From Maylandia zebra (taxonomy: Eukaryota; Chordata; Actinopteri; Cichliformes; Cichlidae), in contig NC_135183.1 in the NCBI RefSeq assembly GCF_041146795.1, positions 13,988,840-14,052,839 on the forward strand: a DNA stretch of 64,000 nt. Reading direction: 5' to 3'. Below the pieces are notes generated by a model that ran no database searches, was not told the origin of the DNA, and worked only from the letters and a program-made list of their open reading frames with translations. Every line of letters starts with the position of its first letter. Position 1 is the stretch's first letter. Shown in pieces: positions 11,281-24,290 of the stretch. Position numbers and translations under genes: made by a program.

Positions 11281-13310
11281 TTGTCTTGTGTCTGGAAGAT
11301 AAGTGGATGATGGGGTGGGTGCAGTTTTCTCTGTGGTGGGGTCGGGTGGCGCTGCTGAACTGGAACCCGGTCAGGATGGGCCTGGGCCCCCTTTCCCTGG
11401 TGGGTTGCAGAGTGTGGGGGTGCCTACTGGGGTCAGCGGGGGAGCTGGCCCAAGGGAGGGGCCACTTGCCACTTGCCACGCTACACGTCATCCAGAAATC
11501 CATCAGGGTGTACAACCTCACCCCTGGCGTCGTTGCCCACCTCTCAATTTTAAATACACGTAGACATGGGAGGAAGGGGGCGATCGTGGCTCAAGAGTTG
11601 GGAGTTCGCCTTGTAATCGGAAGGTTGCCGGTTCGAGCCCCGGCTTGGACAGTCTCGGTCGTTGTGTCCTTGGGCAAGACACTTCACTCGTTGCCTACTG
11701 GTGGTGGTCAGAGGGCCCGGTGGCGCCAGTGTCCGGCAGCCTCGCCTCTGTCAGTGGTGGCTGTGGCTACAATGTAGCTTACCATCACCAGTGTGTGAAT
11801 GTGTGTGTGAATGGGTGGATGACTGGATATGTAAAGCGCTTTGGGGTCCTTAGGGACTAGTAAAGCGCTATATAAATACAGGCCATTTACCATTTACATT
11901 GAGGGCAAACAGGAGGGGCTATGGGCTTACCTGCTGCTCTCTGGCAGGTAGCTCCATGCCCCCCTGGGTTTTCACACATGCATCAACACTACATATGAGC
12001 GGGTGGACGGAGGTTTGGAGTCTTCACACACATCCCTGTTCTCTGCTGCCTGTTGGGGCGGGGGGGCTGGGAGGAGGAGTTGGCCATCCGACTGGGGTCT
12101 GGAGTGTGGGGCCTCCCTGCTGCTGCAGAGTCGGGGCGGTCTGCTTCTCTCCACCCCAGGGAAAAGGGTAACACTACCTGGGTCTGGATGCGGTTTCCCC
12201 CTCCGGGGGCAAGGGTACCTAGACCTGGAGTATAGAGTACGCTTGGGGAGTGTGATCGTGTGTACAGCGTCTCTTTATGTCTGTCTCCACGTTGGGTGAG
12301 TGCTGAGTAATTGCATATGAGAGCATGAGGGTGGGAATGGATGTTTGTATCTGTGTGTGCCTGTTTTTCTTTGTGTCTATATGTCAGGTCGGGTATCAGA
12401 CGGCACCTCTCTGGGGACATCTCAGGCCCTCCAAGGTATGGAGGCCTATCTCCCCCTACCACCACTTCCCCTGCCAGTGGCAGACGGCCTCAGACATCGG
12501 TGCATTGGTGGTTCTTTGTGTCCGGGGATGGGCGTCCAGGTACACACCAGCTCACTCCTGGTGGCTGCTTGTCGGGGCCTGGAGCCTGGGGTTCGATCGG
12601 GCTCCTTTGGGGGTGGGGTGCCCTCGGCCTCTCGGCCTGGGTCACTCTGGCACAGCTGGCTGCCGGCGGAGCTCACGGGTACGTCACTGCAACCCCCCGG
12701 CTTCTGCTCCGCGGCTGCTGAGCGACCCCTCATTTGGGGCTCTCCTCAGCTCTTTCTGGGATAGTGGTGCAGCTGCCCCTCCGTTGGTCTTCCTTGGTCT
12801 CCTTTGCTCTTGGGGCCTCTGGATGTCTGGAGTTTTGATCTCCTCCATACCTGCTTTATGCCCTGGAGGACGGGGCTATGGCCCCCACACCCTCTAGCAG
12901 ATCATTACATGAAGGAACCTTTTAAATACAAGCGCGCTCATGCTCACAGATGTACACACGGGTGCTCACACAAACAAACTACACCCTTTTTGGCTGTTAC
13001 CTCAAAGCACACTGTGCGCTGTCGATCTTACGTGCTGCACAATAATATTTAATATTTACTGTTATATTCACATAGATCATCACGATGATGTTGTTTATTA
13101 TATTGCTCTCTTTTTCTTTGCTTGTTTTCTCTTTTTTCTTTCTCAACAGGTGATCCAGGTGATTGATATATGTATTTTTAGTCTGTTTGTTTTGTTGCTT
13201 TAGCCCCGTCCCTCTTCCCCGCTCTTTTTCTTTCCTTCTTTCTTTCTCCCTTTTCTTTTCCCCAGTCAAGTCTGTCCCGTGTTCAGCAAATGAAAATTAA
13301 ATAAACAATA
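11281..13310 (+). repeat. GC-rich interspersed repeat of unknown class, split by a SINE
   Basis: This block is far richer in G and C than its surroundings and ends in an A-rich tail (AAATTAAATAAACAATAAAA) near 13290, suggesting a retrotransposed unit read on the plus strand. A tRNA-derived SINE at 11570-11890 interrupts it. Many overlapping frames are open because of the base composition, but none resembles reverse transcriptase, endonuclease, transposase or a host protein. I do not recognise the family. Confidence 0.45.
11570..11890 (+). mobile_element. tRNA-derived SINE (V-SINE-like)
   Basis: The 5' end carries RNA polymerase III promoter boxes: an A-box-like GTGGCTCAAGAGTTGG and a B box GGTTCGAGCCC. 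A central domain with TGTCCTTGGGCAAGACACTT follows, then a 3' part with GTAAAGCGCTTTGGGGTCC and AAAGCGCTATATAAATACAG. The same unit occurs inverted at 29.61-29.95 kb. The tRNA-like head lacks a foldable acceptor stem and is not a tRNA gene. Confidence 0.85.
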
Positions 13311-13660
13311 AAAGCAAAGGTGAATCAAATAGATCTATACAGCAAGGCTGGGATGGTCCATTTGGTAAAGTAAATCCGTTGGGCATCTTTCTTTGCCTTT
13401 AGACAACAATTCTGATGGCCAAATGAACCATGATAAGAACCAAACGGGACAGGCAAAAAAAAGAAAAAAAAAAAAAAAAGAATCATGCTTGCATATTGTG
13501 CAGTCAATATTTTATGATTTATGAATGTATACTTTGAAAAGGCTATATAATTTTCCAAACACAGGAATCCATTGAATAACACCAGTACCGATTTAATCAG
13601 GTCAACCTCTGAACATTGTTCTACTGTCCTGTTCTATGTAAATAGCACAGGACATATATA

Positions 13661-13719
13661 ATGTAATCATATATAATTTTGCCATTTGTTTTTGATGGCA
13701 AAATTATATATGATTACAT
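13661..13719. repeat. Perfect 25-bp stem hairpin
   Basis: ATGTAATCATATATAATTTT continued by GCCAT is followed after nine bases (TTGTTTTTG) by its exact complement. The transcript of either strand would form an uninterrupted 25-bp stem with a short loop. It may be a minimal palindromic MITE. The lack of bulges is unlike most animal microRNA precursors. Confidence 0.8.
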
Positions 13720-14289
13720 ACAAAATATGAGTTTTCCAAAAGATTTTCCAGGAGATGTGTTTACAAGAAATGGCTTGTTAAAAACTAAATTTAAAAAAAT
13801 CGATAGTTTATGTCCACTGAAATGTTCATGGGCTTGAAATAGACACAGAATTCATTTTTAATAGTTATGACAGTTAATGCACTTAATATACAGTTATAGA
13901 GTCAGGTCCATCATGGCTGTTGGCTAACCCATTACATTCCTAAGGTCAGATTTTGTGTCAAGTGAAGTGTCACTCTGCTCCCCTGCCTTTTTCTCATATT
14001 TAAAAGATCATGGCTCAATCAGGAAGAAATGACGGAATGAGCCTAAACTTATTCTCTAGGCTAGAATTCAGCTCTGGATCAAAACAAAAGCTGACGACAT
14101 TGTTTTGCACAGTATATCAAGACTCATTGATTAAAACTGTGACTGTTGTGTACAATATCTTTATTCATTTATTTTTTAACTATCATTATACAGGATTTGA
14201 TACTGAGGGCCAGTATAAATTGTTACCATGTGGTAGATTAGTCATTACTAAAATGTAGATAGTAAGCACCTAGACAAACCTACTGCTAT

Positions 14290-14600
14290 AGGTATTTACA
14301 CGCATACATCCATTATATACCCGCTCATCCAATTCAAGTTTGTGGGAGACTGGAGCCTATCCCAGCTGCCAGAGCAAGAGTTGGGGTAGGCCATGTACAG
14401 GTCACCAGTCTGTCACTGGGCTAACAGAGACAGACTGCCACTAACTGCTATTTAGCATCACCAATAAAGTTAACCCCACTAACTCTATTTGTTAGTGTTG
14501 TGGTAGGAAGCTAGAGTATTTGGAGAGAACCCATGTAGAAATGGGAGGAACAGCCAAACTCCACAGAAAGGTGTCAGATTGTTACATAAGGCTGATATGA
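14290..14600 (+). repeat. Interspersed repeat fragment
   Basis: Phrases such as GGAGCCTATCCCAGCTGCCA, CAGGTCACCAGTCTGTCACT and AGCCAAACTCCACAGAAAGG are typical of a repeat dispersed through teleost genomes. No ends or target duplication could be fixed. Confidence 0.5.
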
Positions 14601-15439
14601 AAAAAAGGTTCTCTGAATGCACAGCACAAACAGTACTGTTAAATCCGACAGATCATTTTTAACTTCTGCACTCAAGACAGACAATATCTAGTATCTGGTC
14701 AATACCTGCAGAAAGCTATTGCCTCACCCATGAGCTGAACACAGTCTTAGCTCTCATGACAAGTGGAGAAAACACATTTTGACAACATGAATTTATTTTA
14801 AAAAAAAAATCCAGATGACAGCATTGCTATTGCTTAGTAGAGCTGTCATGAGGATTTTTTTTAGCTTAAAACTGAGGACAAATGTTTTAATAAACAATCA
14901 CTTAGATGCTCTATGTTCAACTTTATATACAAAACTAGATTAAAACTACAGATTAAAAATGTAATGTTTGCTACTTTCTTGGACAGACACACACAGTGTC
15001 CTCTGTAGCACCTACAGATAACTAATCACCATGGCAACCAAATAGAGCCTCATTTCCTTCTCAGCTTCACCTCATTTAAGAATAACAATCATGCTACAGC
15101 ATCACTTTGTGCCCCCATGTAGTGCCATACCTAGCAGTTGATCACATATTCTGGTATTTGTCTTGCTGTGATCTGCTCTGTCTGCTATCCAGCAAGGTGT
15201 AACTGCTTACAGAGGTAATTAATGGCAACAAGCAGGACGCTTTATGACGTGCAAAGTTGCTTTTGATAGCATGCATAAATAAGCAGTAAACTGCTGCTCA
15301 CCACTGAGTCTGTTTAAAACAATTAATGAATGAGCCAATGGAGGAGATTAAAAACGGCTGCAGTCTGCACTCGAACATCCGCCTAATCATTGTTCATTGA
15401 TTCCTGTCCAAGACTAAAGGAGGACAATAAATGATGTGT

Positions 15440-15478
15440 AAAATTGTAACATTAAATGACTGTTAATGTTACAATTTT
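15440..15478. repeat. 16-bp stem hairpin
   Basis: AAAATTGTAACATTAA and its exact complement TTAATGTTACAATTTT are separated by seven bases. No function is evident. Confidence 0.75.
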
Positions 15479-15499
15479 GCTGGTAGCTCTTTTGCTGCT

Positions 15500-18040
15500 C
15501 TGGTTCGGTCTCCACCTATTCACAAGGAAAAATATTTGAGTCTGGGTCTGGTGATGGACAGTGACACTTAAAGGGACCCGTCAAATGACGTAAATAAATT
15601 CACAGTTATTTTCAGCTGTGTTACATAAAAATCTGACTGTTTTTACCACAAAGGCATCTCTTAACATAAGGTTTAAAGTTCCAGCGTTTTCTCATCTCAG
15701 ATAGTAATAGAAGACCATTTTGTCATGTTACAGGCAAGGTGTTGTTTGCACAGGGACCCTGAGTACAAAATTAACCACCAAGAGAGAACATTCAGATTTT
15801 AGAGGACTTCAAAACCCACATGAGAAAGCTAGAAGCTATTTCCGTTTTCGTTTTCCTATTTCCATTATGTTTTGCAGCGTTTTTCTTATTGCTGGTGTTT
15901 TCTTAAGTTGCAGTCCGTTTGGCCTCTCAGGGCCACCGTAAGATAGACTGAGTACTGATTTGATTTGCTAATTTACCTAAAAACAACCTTGATCACTAGT
16001 TGATTCAACAGCTTGACATTTTGTGTTCATAAAGACAAATGTTGCTTCCAGTAATACAGTAGCTATCAGTAATGTTATTTGACATTATCCATGTCTGAAA
16101 AATAAAGGTTTTTAGACTGTATTCTTTCATTCAGTATTAGATAACAAAAAGCAACAGTGCTGCAAATTGCTCAGCTTTATTGCCCTCAGTGTATATAACT
16201 AATTTAATACAAGGAGGAATGATGGCTGTATGTCCTCCCAGTGTCTGGTCCCCTGTGAAGGATGACGACTTGATGATTCAGCCACTGTCCAGAGCATGCG
16301 AGGGAGATGGTGTGGGCGTACACAGTGTTTACTTCCGTTAATTTGGACTTTAGGCAGGTAGGCAGACAACCAGAATCACATCAGTCTGCTTAATCGGACT
16401 GAATGAAGTCCTGGTTTCTGTTTTAAGCATTTGTAACAACCACTTTCTAAGCTGTGTATATTCTACAGATCATTTCCAGTATCACATAATGTCACTATGA
16501 CGCACTAAACACAACAGAAACTGAGCCCTGAGGAGGATAATTTTTCAACCACAACAGCCACAGTCTCACCCACCCACCCCCAGTCTTTTATTCACACACA
16601 CACAGACACACGCATCACAGCAGCAGCAACAATAGCCTGTCTCCAGTCTCCAGGCTGGCAAAGTAAAGGAATGGAAATGTATCAAGCCTAAAACATCTCC
16701 AGGGAGACATTGTGTGAAAGAGACACTACTTCACTTAGAAGAAATGCCACACAAGCTGATGACAAACGCAGAGTGGCTACTTATAGTAATAGAAAGCTGG
16801 GTGCTGCAGACCTCTGAGGCTCTTTGCTAATTATGCAAGTCAAAGCATTAGATCAATGACTTCAGGTAGCTTCAAATTATTATGTACCTTTATTAAAGGT
16901 GTTAACAGGGGAGAAAGTACACTGGTAGTAAATGTAAATGAAAGAAAGGAACTTTGCAGTCCACATCAAGGAAAAATGATAAAATAGCATATAATAACAT
17001 ATATAACATAAGGAGGCTTCAAAGACGATCATAACACAATTAGAAATTTAACTGATCTGTTCTTGTTGCATAGGTTTTAAAATTACCATTTTGAATTTTG
17101 ATCTTAAAAGTCACTAAAAAAAGAAAATTTTAGTGTCATTTAAGGTCAAAGATGACATTCATATTAGAGGTCACTATCTTTTTATAATCTGAATTACCAA
17201 CTGAACCACCAGCACAACTCCTGAAGAATTAAAACACCAACGATTTTTAAAAACACTCCTCTTCAGTGTGTCTGCCTCTGCATCACTGTCCTCACCATCA
17301 TCTGCAGATTCCCTAAATAAACCCATTCTCTTAGCATACATTGTAGCTATAGTCAAAAAATTGTATTAACTAAGTATCAGGTCATTTGAGTTCTGGTGTG
17401 GGGAGGCTGACCCACCAGAAAAATTCCAGCCCCTCAGAAAGAATTTTAGTTCTCTGCATTGCCCCATCTCCACATCCCTTTCTTTGTTCTGACAGGATTA
17501 AGTATACCTGCAGGAAATATGAACAACATGCTAACTGTCTAACCCCTGACCCCGTCCTGCTTATTCAGTGTCACTCATCCCCATATATCTTGTACCTGCC
17601 AAATCCCCCTGGAGTCTCACCAGCTGGTATCTCTTACTCTTCTAGTAAATACCTTACATCGCCTGCTGGTATTCACCAGCTTCGGCTAAAACATTAAAAG
17701 AAGATAGAGCCAGGAAATGTAGATTCTCTATTTTGCACATTACATTTTTGATGACAGGCAAATATACATACAAATAGACATTTGTAGAGTAATAAAACAT
17801 GTGCCCTAAATAAAAGCATTATGTGTAATAATGTATGCAAAAAGACATGGACCAGAGCCCTCAAAGAAGGCATCCATGGCAACACTGTGTCAAGCATCGC
17901 TTCTCAGAAGCTGTGAGATGTGAACATCCATAATCTCAACATGAGCTGAAACACTTTCAAACATCTTACTGCCTTGAATAGGTGGAATTAGCTCATCACA
18001 TACAGAAACAGATTTAGTGAAGATTACAAATGCTCGTCTT
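15500..18040. other. Intergenic sequence, nothing recognised
   Basis: No coding or RNA gene was seen. There is a short (CA)n-rich patch near 16593-16610. Short open frames have no family resemblance. Confidence 0.45.
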
Positions 18041-18044
18041 CTGA

Positions 18045-18405
18045 TAGTGGACTCTTATCTGTGCTTCTCCTACTAGACCTCAGTGCAGCGTTGAGTACTG
18101 CTGACCATATTTTAATTACAGAGAATGGAGCATGTGGTAGGTAAGTAAGGTAAAGCGCTGCAGTGGTTTGAATCATATCTATGGAAAAGACTCCAATTTG
18201 TCCACATAAATTGAGAGTCCTCTTCACACAGAGGAGTTACAAAAGGAAATTTTCCTTTTCCTGAAAGGGTGTTGTTTGATTGTTTGGGTTTCCTCTCTAT
18301 TTTTCTATGGTCTTTACATTATAAAATGCCTTATAATATAAAGTGCCTTGAGACAACTGTTGTTGTGATTTGGCGCTATAAAAAAACTGAACTGAAATAT
18401 CACTG
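18045..18405 (+). mobile_element. LINE reverse-transcriptase remnant with 3' tail
   Basis: Around 18055-18110 the plus strand encodes LLLLDLSAALSTADHILI, a degraded form of the reverse-transcriptase block that carries the first catalytic aspartate. About 200 bp later comes TTGGCGCTATAAAAAAACTG, a 3' tail typical of CR1/L2-group LINEs and the SINEs that borrow it. Most of the element between these pieces is deleted. Confidence 0.6.
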
Positions 18406-18409
18406 TGTT

Positions 18410-19420
18410 ATCTTAAATGATGTTTAAGGGGGAAACTATATTTCATGACCCAGTGACGCGCCCACAGAAACCACAACAGAAACATATGATAATTTAAATT
18501 CATTACTAAATAAAAAGTCATTAACAGATTTTTTCCCCCCTAACATTAGTGCAGCCTGATACTCCTGTTGATGTTTCCCGGTAATTATCTTCTTGATATT
18601 AAACCTGGTGGTATTGTACAGTGTTACACAATGGCGAGCTATAAAGAGTTAATCAGTGCAGCAGCTACTGCAGAATGGTCATGAAATGATTTTGCATAGA
18701 TTGTACCATCTTTCCAACAATCTTACTGCAAGAGCTGAGTTATAGGGTCATAGAAATAAATTACATCCAAAAAGGCCAATAAAAAGTGAGTCACACAGCA
18801 TCAGTACTGCTATGAAAATCTATTCCAACACAGGCTGTGAAAATAAAAATAAACACATTATCTTAACCAGTAAAGACATATATTTTATTGATAAGTATAT
18901 ACAGAATATGCAGTGTTGACTATCAATGTTAAGTGGACATTTTTGTGAGAAGATGTTAAAATAATGTCAGCATTCTTTTTAAAGTATGTGATTTTAAAAA
19001 AGTTTGGTTTTAAAAAAAAAATTTATCTTATATCTTATGAATGTTGCCAATCAACATGCCTGTGACTGTGTTCACACACACACATGATAAGACCACCATG
19101 CAAACCAAACACGTGCATTACATTATGTTTGGTGTTTCACATCCTCGACCCACTCATTACATGTTCACACGTTCAGGAAAATAAACAAAGGAGGGCTTTC
19201 AAGAGGTCACTTTTGTGTGTTCTCAATGCATGTGTGTGAAATGTGTCTGCTCTGTCTATTAAAGCTGGCGCCAGCGTTCACATCCGCCTCTGTAATGATG
19301 GATGATACAGGCACTAGTGATCATGAGTCTCTGAAGACTGTAGACTTGTTATCATTATCCACATTGGACTTTTCTCTCCAATAAGCCATGTGTAACTTAT
19401 TCTGCAAAATATAAAAATAA
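18410..19420. other. Intergenic sequence, nothing recognised
   Basis: AT-rich sequence with no exon or RNA gene that I can support. Confidence 0.45.
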
Positions 19421-19424
19421 ACTG

Positions 19425-19915
19425 AGTGTGTTGAGAAAGTGCAAGGAGTACTTTAAAGAGCTAAGGAATGAAGAAAATGAAAGAGCAAGTAGGACAGACG
19501 AAGGACAGTTATTAATTCAGGAAGTGCAGAGGATCTGTAAGGAAGTGAGGGCAGATATGAAGAGGATGAGGAGAGGAAAGGCTGTTGGTCCAGATAACAT
19601 ACCTGTGTACAGTAGGTGTGGAGCTGTCAAGGAGAGAGGGCAGTGGACTTTTGAACCAGATTGTTTAACACAGTCTTGGAGAGTGAGAGGGTGCCTGTGG
19701 AATGAAGAAGTTTACTGGTATCAATATTCAAGAACGTGGGTGATGTGCAGAGCTGAAGTAACTACAAAGGGATAAAGCTGATGAACCATAACATGAAGCC
19801 ATGGGAAGGAGTTGTTGAAGCTTTCTTAAGAAGAGAGGTGATGATCAGCGAGCAGCAGAACAGCTCGAAGCAGAGAAAGAGCACTACAGATGTGATGTTT
19901 GTTTTAAGAGCATTT
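19425..19915 (+). mobile_element. RTE-type LINE fragment, 5' and 3' truncated
   Basis: The plus strand encodes KEYFKELRNEENERASRT, then ADMKRMRRGKAVGPDNIPV. This is the start of the reverse-transcriptase domain in fish RTE-type LINEs, where GKAVGPDDIP is the conserved word. Further on, in another frame, come MKPWEGVVEA and RREVMISEQQ, also from that domain. An internal deletion and frameshifts separate the pieces, so this is a dead fragment. Confidence 0.75.
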
Positions 19916-22148
19916 TGCTAAATACTGATTGTTTCTTATATAGCACTTTCTGCTCTACCTGAACATTCAAAGTCTTTTATACAACTGGCCTTATTCACAC
20001 AACCACCTTTTACTATGACAAATGAGAGCAACTTGGGGTTGGAGTAGCCAGGGTTTACAAACCTTCCAATTAGTTAGATTAGAAGGCAGTCTTCATTTTA
20101 AGGACAAACCCTTCTTTAGAGCATCATACATGCACTTACCATTTTACTGTATATATTGAAGATTTAAAATATTGGGGGATATATCTATCTATCTTCATCA
20201 TTATTTTTTTAATTAGCTATCATTAGTTATTATCATAATAATAGTAATCTGTACTGTCAAACAGAGTTCAAAGAAAAGAAAAACAAATACATGTGAGACT
20301 GGAGAAATGAGGAGAATGAAAGCAAGCAGTTCATCTCATCAGATCTGTTTTGCAATCATCACAACAGCTTGTGAGCTCCTGCTGTAACTCCTTGCGGAAC
20401 GAACACACCTCCACTTCGAGCAGATTTAGTTTGGGCCTGCATGCTCACTCTTGTCACCTTCTGTTATTATATTGCGTTTACAGTCAGGTGCATCAGATGT
20501 GCTGCACTGTATGTGTGTTACTAGTATCATGTCTGCAGTGGAAATGCAGGCAGGCAGGCTGAACAGGCGGCAGATGGCCAAACAAACAGACAATTGGTGG
20601 TGGAGATTGGATTAATACAAGGATCTAATTACATTTGAGAAACCAGAGAAAACACGTAAGGAAAAATTAAAAGTGGCATCCAAATGATGCCTGGGTTTCA
20701 TAGCAACCTTGGCACAAACACAAGAAGTCTGAAGTTTACAACAAAAGCTCTTTGGTGGTTGTCACAGTAATTAGGGCTTAAACAAAAAAGACTATTTTTA
20801 GTAATCGTCTGTCAATAAAATCTCTGGAATCTCTCATAAACCAAAGGGTCTGAAGTGGCCCTCCAGGCCAACAATATTGATCTCTTTATAAAAGATTCAG
20901 TTAAGTGTAGACATGTATTAATTAAAAAGCATTCATTAGGTAATAAATTCAGTTATTGATTCTGTGGTGCTACAGATATATCTTCTTTCCTGTTGTGAAA
21001 GTGTCAAAAAAATATATACATCTCAATAAAAAAAAATAGATTTTCTCTATACAGTTAATTGTTTATCTTCAGTTGACTTTTGGTTTTTTGCATCTAAAAA
21101 GAACAGTTGTTCTAAACACTTGTATGTAATTACATGTTGAGTGTAAGCCAGGATCTTAGTATGTGGAGACTTACGCTCTGTTATATTTTCAGCCATATTG
21201 GAGGAACAGTTCGCAAACTGTAATATTTATGTTTCAGTTTGCATGCATAAGGCAAGAGGTGTATTTCTGTGTGAACTGTACATATGAGTTGTATTGGTCT
21301 TGATATTCTTCAACTCTGATCAAGAAAGACAATTAGCTTAATTCCCTAGCTCTTTTTACATGTCCACAGTTGCCACTAGTCTACAAAGCACCACACTAAG
21401 GTGAGAAACTATTTGATTAATCATTCAATTTTGGGTAAAAATGGCTTGCAGTGTATTCAGTGTAATACCATTATAAAATAGAAAACAAATGTACACTAAT
21501 ATCCTTCTTTTGGTTTTTAATTGTGAGATCTATGTGTGAATAGAACTAAACATGATGAATGTTTAATTTCTCACCTTGTTTTTTCTTTCCAGTAAAGCTG
21601 AAGACTGAATTTCTGTGAAGCCTCTCTGTGGTTTCCCTGGGTGATGGAGGCTAGATGGAGGCAGCAGGATTTTAGGAGGGCTGTGGGGCTTTACTTTTGA
21701 GGAATAAGCCCTCTCTCTTCTCTCCCCTGAGCAACTGGAGTGGAATAATTACATAGCATGTGCAAAACTGAACCGGGACAATAAATGGTCCTTGTGAAAG
21801 AATAGACTGGGTGGTAAGGAGAGACATGAAGCAGAGAAAAAAGAAAGATGGCTGCCAGATCATTTGGGTAACTGTGGAGACCTGCACAGCAGTCATCACA
21901 TTGTTTACAACTGAGAATTTAATGCATCGTTCAGTAATGAGCAGCCAGCCAATGGCCTGTGATCTGAAGCTCAGTTATTCACTCACTGGGCTGAACTCCA
22001 GGCAGAAAAAAGCTGGAGGAGTCCCTCCGGATGGAAACAAAGCCAGCTCCCATTGCTATTTTTCACTTTATTCTTTTGCAGTCAAGTGTAATTCATTATG
22101 TGTGTCTGTAAAATGCATGTGACATGAGTATTTCTCATATACTGCCCT

Positions 22149-22150
<2 letters not shown>
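19916..22150. other. Intergenic sequence, nothing coding recognised
   Basis: Around 19925-20060 there is a repeat scrap (TATAGCACTTTCTGCTCTAC) related in wording to 27930-28010. Nothing else was supported. Confidence 0.4.
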
Positions 22151-22190
<40 letters not shown>

Positions 22191-22272
22191 ATATATATCT
22201 ATACATCTCTCTCTATATATAGAGAGAGATATCTCTCTCTCTATATATATATATATATGTATATATATATAA
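22151..22272. repeat. Compound microsatellite (GT)n-(TA)n-(GA/CT)n
   Basis: About 38 bp of GT repeats pass into TA and CT/GA runs that form small palindromes (CTCTCTATATATAGAGAG), then a TA tract directly abutting the 3' end of an R4-like LINE. Confidence 0.9.
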
Positions 22273-22606
22273 AAAAAACACCCAGCACGCCCCTGCGGGC
22301 GGTTTATCCTTCAAGCTCGGGTCCTCTACCAGAGGCCTGGGAGCTTGAGGGTCCTGCGCAGTATCTTAGCTGTTCCCAGGACTGCGCTCTTCTGGACAGA
22401 GATCTCCGATGTTATTCCCGGGATCTGCTGGAGCCACTCGCCTAGCTTGGGAGTCACCGCACCTAGTGCTCCGATTACCACGGGGACCACCGTTACCTTC
22501 ACCCTCCACATCCTCTCGAGCTCTTCTCTGAGCCCTTGGTATTTCTCCAGCTTCTCGTGTTCGTAGTGATCGATGTAGCGGTTCCGAATGACAGCAATAT
22601 CAGGAA

Positions 22607-22641
<35 letters not shown>

Positions 22642-23273
22642 GTCCATGTTGTACGCCACATCCTCATTGAGTTCCTGATGAAGGCTCTTAGGGTCCCATT
22701 GATCTTGTACAATTCTAGGCATTCCAGTATCCAGCTGTGGGGCATTGAGTCATAGGCCTTCTTGTAATCAATCCAGGCAGTGCACAGGTTGGTCAGTCTG
22801 GTCTTGCAGTCTCGGCTGACTGTTCTGTCTACCAGTAGCTGGTGTTTTGCGCCTCTGGTATTCTTGCCAATTCCTTTCTGTGTCCCGCTCATGTATTGAC
22901 CCATGTGCCTGTTCATCTTAGGCGATATGATGCCTGACAGGAGCTTCCATGTAGTACTGAGGCAGGTTATTGGTCGGTAGTTGGAGGGGACCGGTCCCTT
23001 CTTGGGGTCCTTGGGGATCAGGACCGTCCGGCCTTCGGTTAGCCATTCCGGGTGTCTCTCGTTAACTAGCAGCTGGTTCATTTGTGCTGCCAGACGCTCG
23101 TGGAGTGCAGTCAGCTTCTTCAGCCAGTAGGCGTGAACCATGTCAGGCGGTAGGCGTGAACCACCTGGTGCTGTCCAACTCTTCATACTGGAGACCCTTT
23201 CTTGGATATCTGCCACTGTGATGCTTACTGGACCCTGTTCAGGGAGGTCGCTGTGGTCTGCCCTCAGATCCAC
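22273..23273 (-). mobile_element. R4/Dong-like LINE, chimeric remnant in TA repeats
   Basis: On the minus strand, 23273-22640 encodes part of a reverse transcriptase (RTVLIPKDPKKGPVPSNYRP and WIDYKKAYDSMPHSWI). After a (TA)n tract (about 22609-22637) comes a 46-bp piece in the opposite orientation, then the C-terminal part ending [13 protein letters not shown]. The same C-terminal part occurs at 35.69-36.30 kb, where the order of the short piece is normal. R4/Dong elements have a single ORF with a C-terminal restriction-like endonuclease and prefer simple-repeat targets. The middle of the ORF is missing, so the copy is dead. Confidence 0.82.
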
Positions 23274-24290
23274 TAGCCACTGAGCATTGCCGTTAGTTTT
23301 AACAGTTTATGGCTCAGGTGACTGGAGTGTTTGATGATCCTCCCAGCTTTCCTCGGGCACCGCTTCCTGTAGATGTCCTGGAGGGAGGGAAGTTCACTTC
23401 CAATTATCCTTTCGGCACACCAGACCACTCTCTGGAGAGCTTTGCGGTTGTAAGCGGTGCTGTTGCTATACCTGGTGGTGATGCATCCAGTGAGGATGCT
23501 CTCAATGGCATAGCGGTAGAAGGTCCTGAGGATGCGGGGACTCATGCTGAATCTTTTCAGTCTCCTGAGAAAGAAGAGGCATTGCTGCACCTTCTTCACT
23601 GTATTGTTTATGTGTACTGACCATGTAAGATCCTCCGCCAGATGTACACCTAGAAAAGAGAAGCTACTCACTCTCTCCACAGCACTGCTGTTGATGGTGA
23701 TGGGGGTGTGTGCTTCTCTGCACCCTCAGAAGTCCACTATCAACTCTGTTGTTTTTGTGACGTTGAGGGTGAGATGGTTGTCTCGGCACCAGTATGTCAG
23801 GGTGCTGACCTCCTCCTTGTAAGACCCACCACTGTAGTGTTGTCCGCATACCTTACAATGATGTTGGAGTTGCTTGTGTCTGTGCAGTTATAGGTGTAGA
23901 GTGAGTACAGGAGAGGGCTCAGTACACACACCTGTGGGGCACCAGTGTTCATTATGACGGGATACGAGGTGATGCTGCCCAGACTGACCGCTTGGAATCT
24001 GTCAGACAGGACGTTAAGGATCCAGCTGCACAGAGAGCTCGTCAGAGCTGCCTAGATCTTGCCTTTTCCTGTCCAGCTTCGAGGGAACGATGGTATTGAA
24101 TGCTGAGCTGTAATCGGCAAACAGCATTCTCACATACATGTCTCTGTTCTCCAGGTGCGAGAGGGCAGTATGTAGTGGCAGGGCTATGGTGTCATCAGTG
24201 GACCTGTTGTGGCAGTAAGCAAATTGTAGAGGGTCCAGTGAGTCGGGTAGTGCAGAGCAGATGAAGTGAATGTGAATGGCCAAAATGCAA
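23273..24290 (-). mobile_element. L2-like LINE reverse-transcriptase fragment
   Basis: The minus strand encodes LQFAYCHNRSTDDTIALPLH and FADYSSAFNTIVPSKL near 24.1-24.25 kb. After frameshifts it encodes MERVSSFSFLGVHLAEDLTW to DIYRKRCPRKAGRIIK at 23.68-23.3 kb. This is the order of a non-LTR reverse transcriptase and its C-terminal thumb region. The better preserved relative at 31.45-32.99 kb shares VERVSSF.FLGVH and DIYRKRC. The copy is broken in several frames and directly abuts the R4-like piece. Confidence 0.8.

Noticed and set aside
11580..11650. Possible tRNA gene from A-box and B-box words
   Set aside because: No acceptor stem or anticodon arm can be paired. The boxes belong to the head of a SINE that recurs at 29.6-29.95 kb.
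11286..12897. Several overlapping frames of 130-190 codons
   Set aside because: They lie in a GC-rich repeat interrupted by a SINE, occur in many frames at once and match no family I know.
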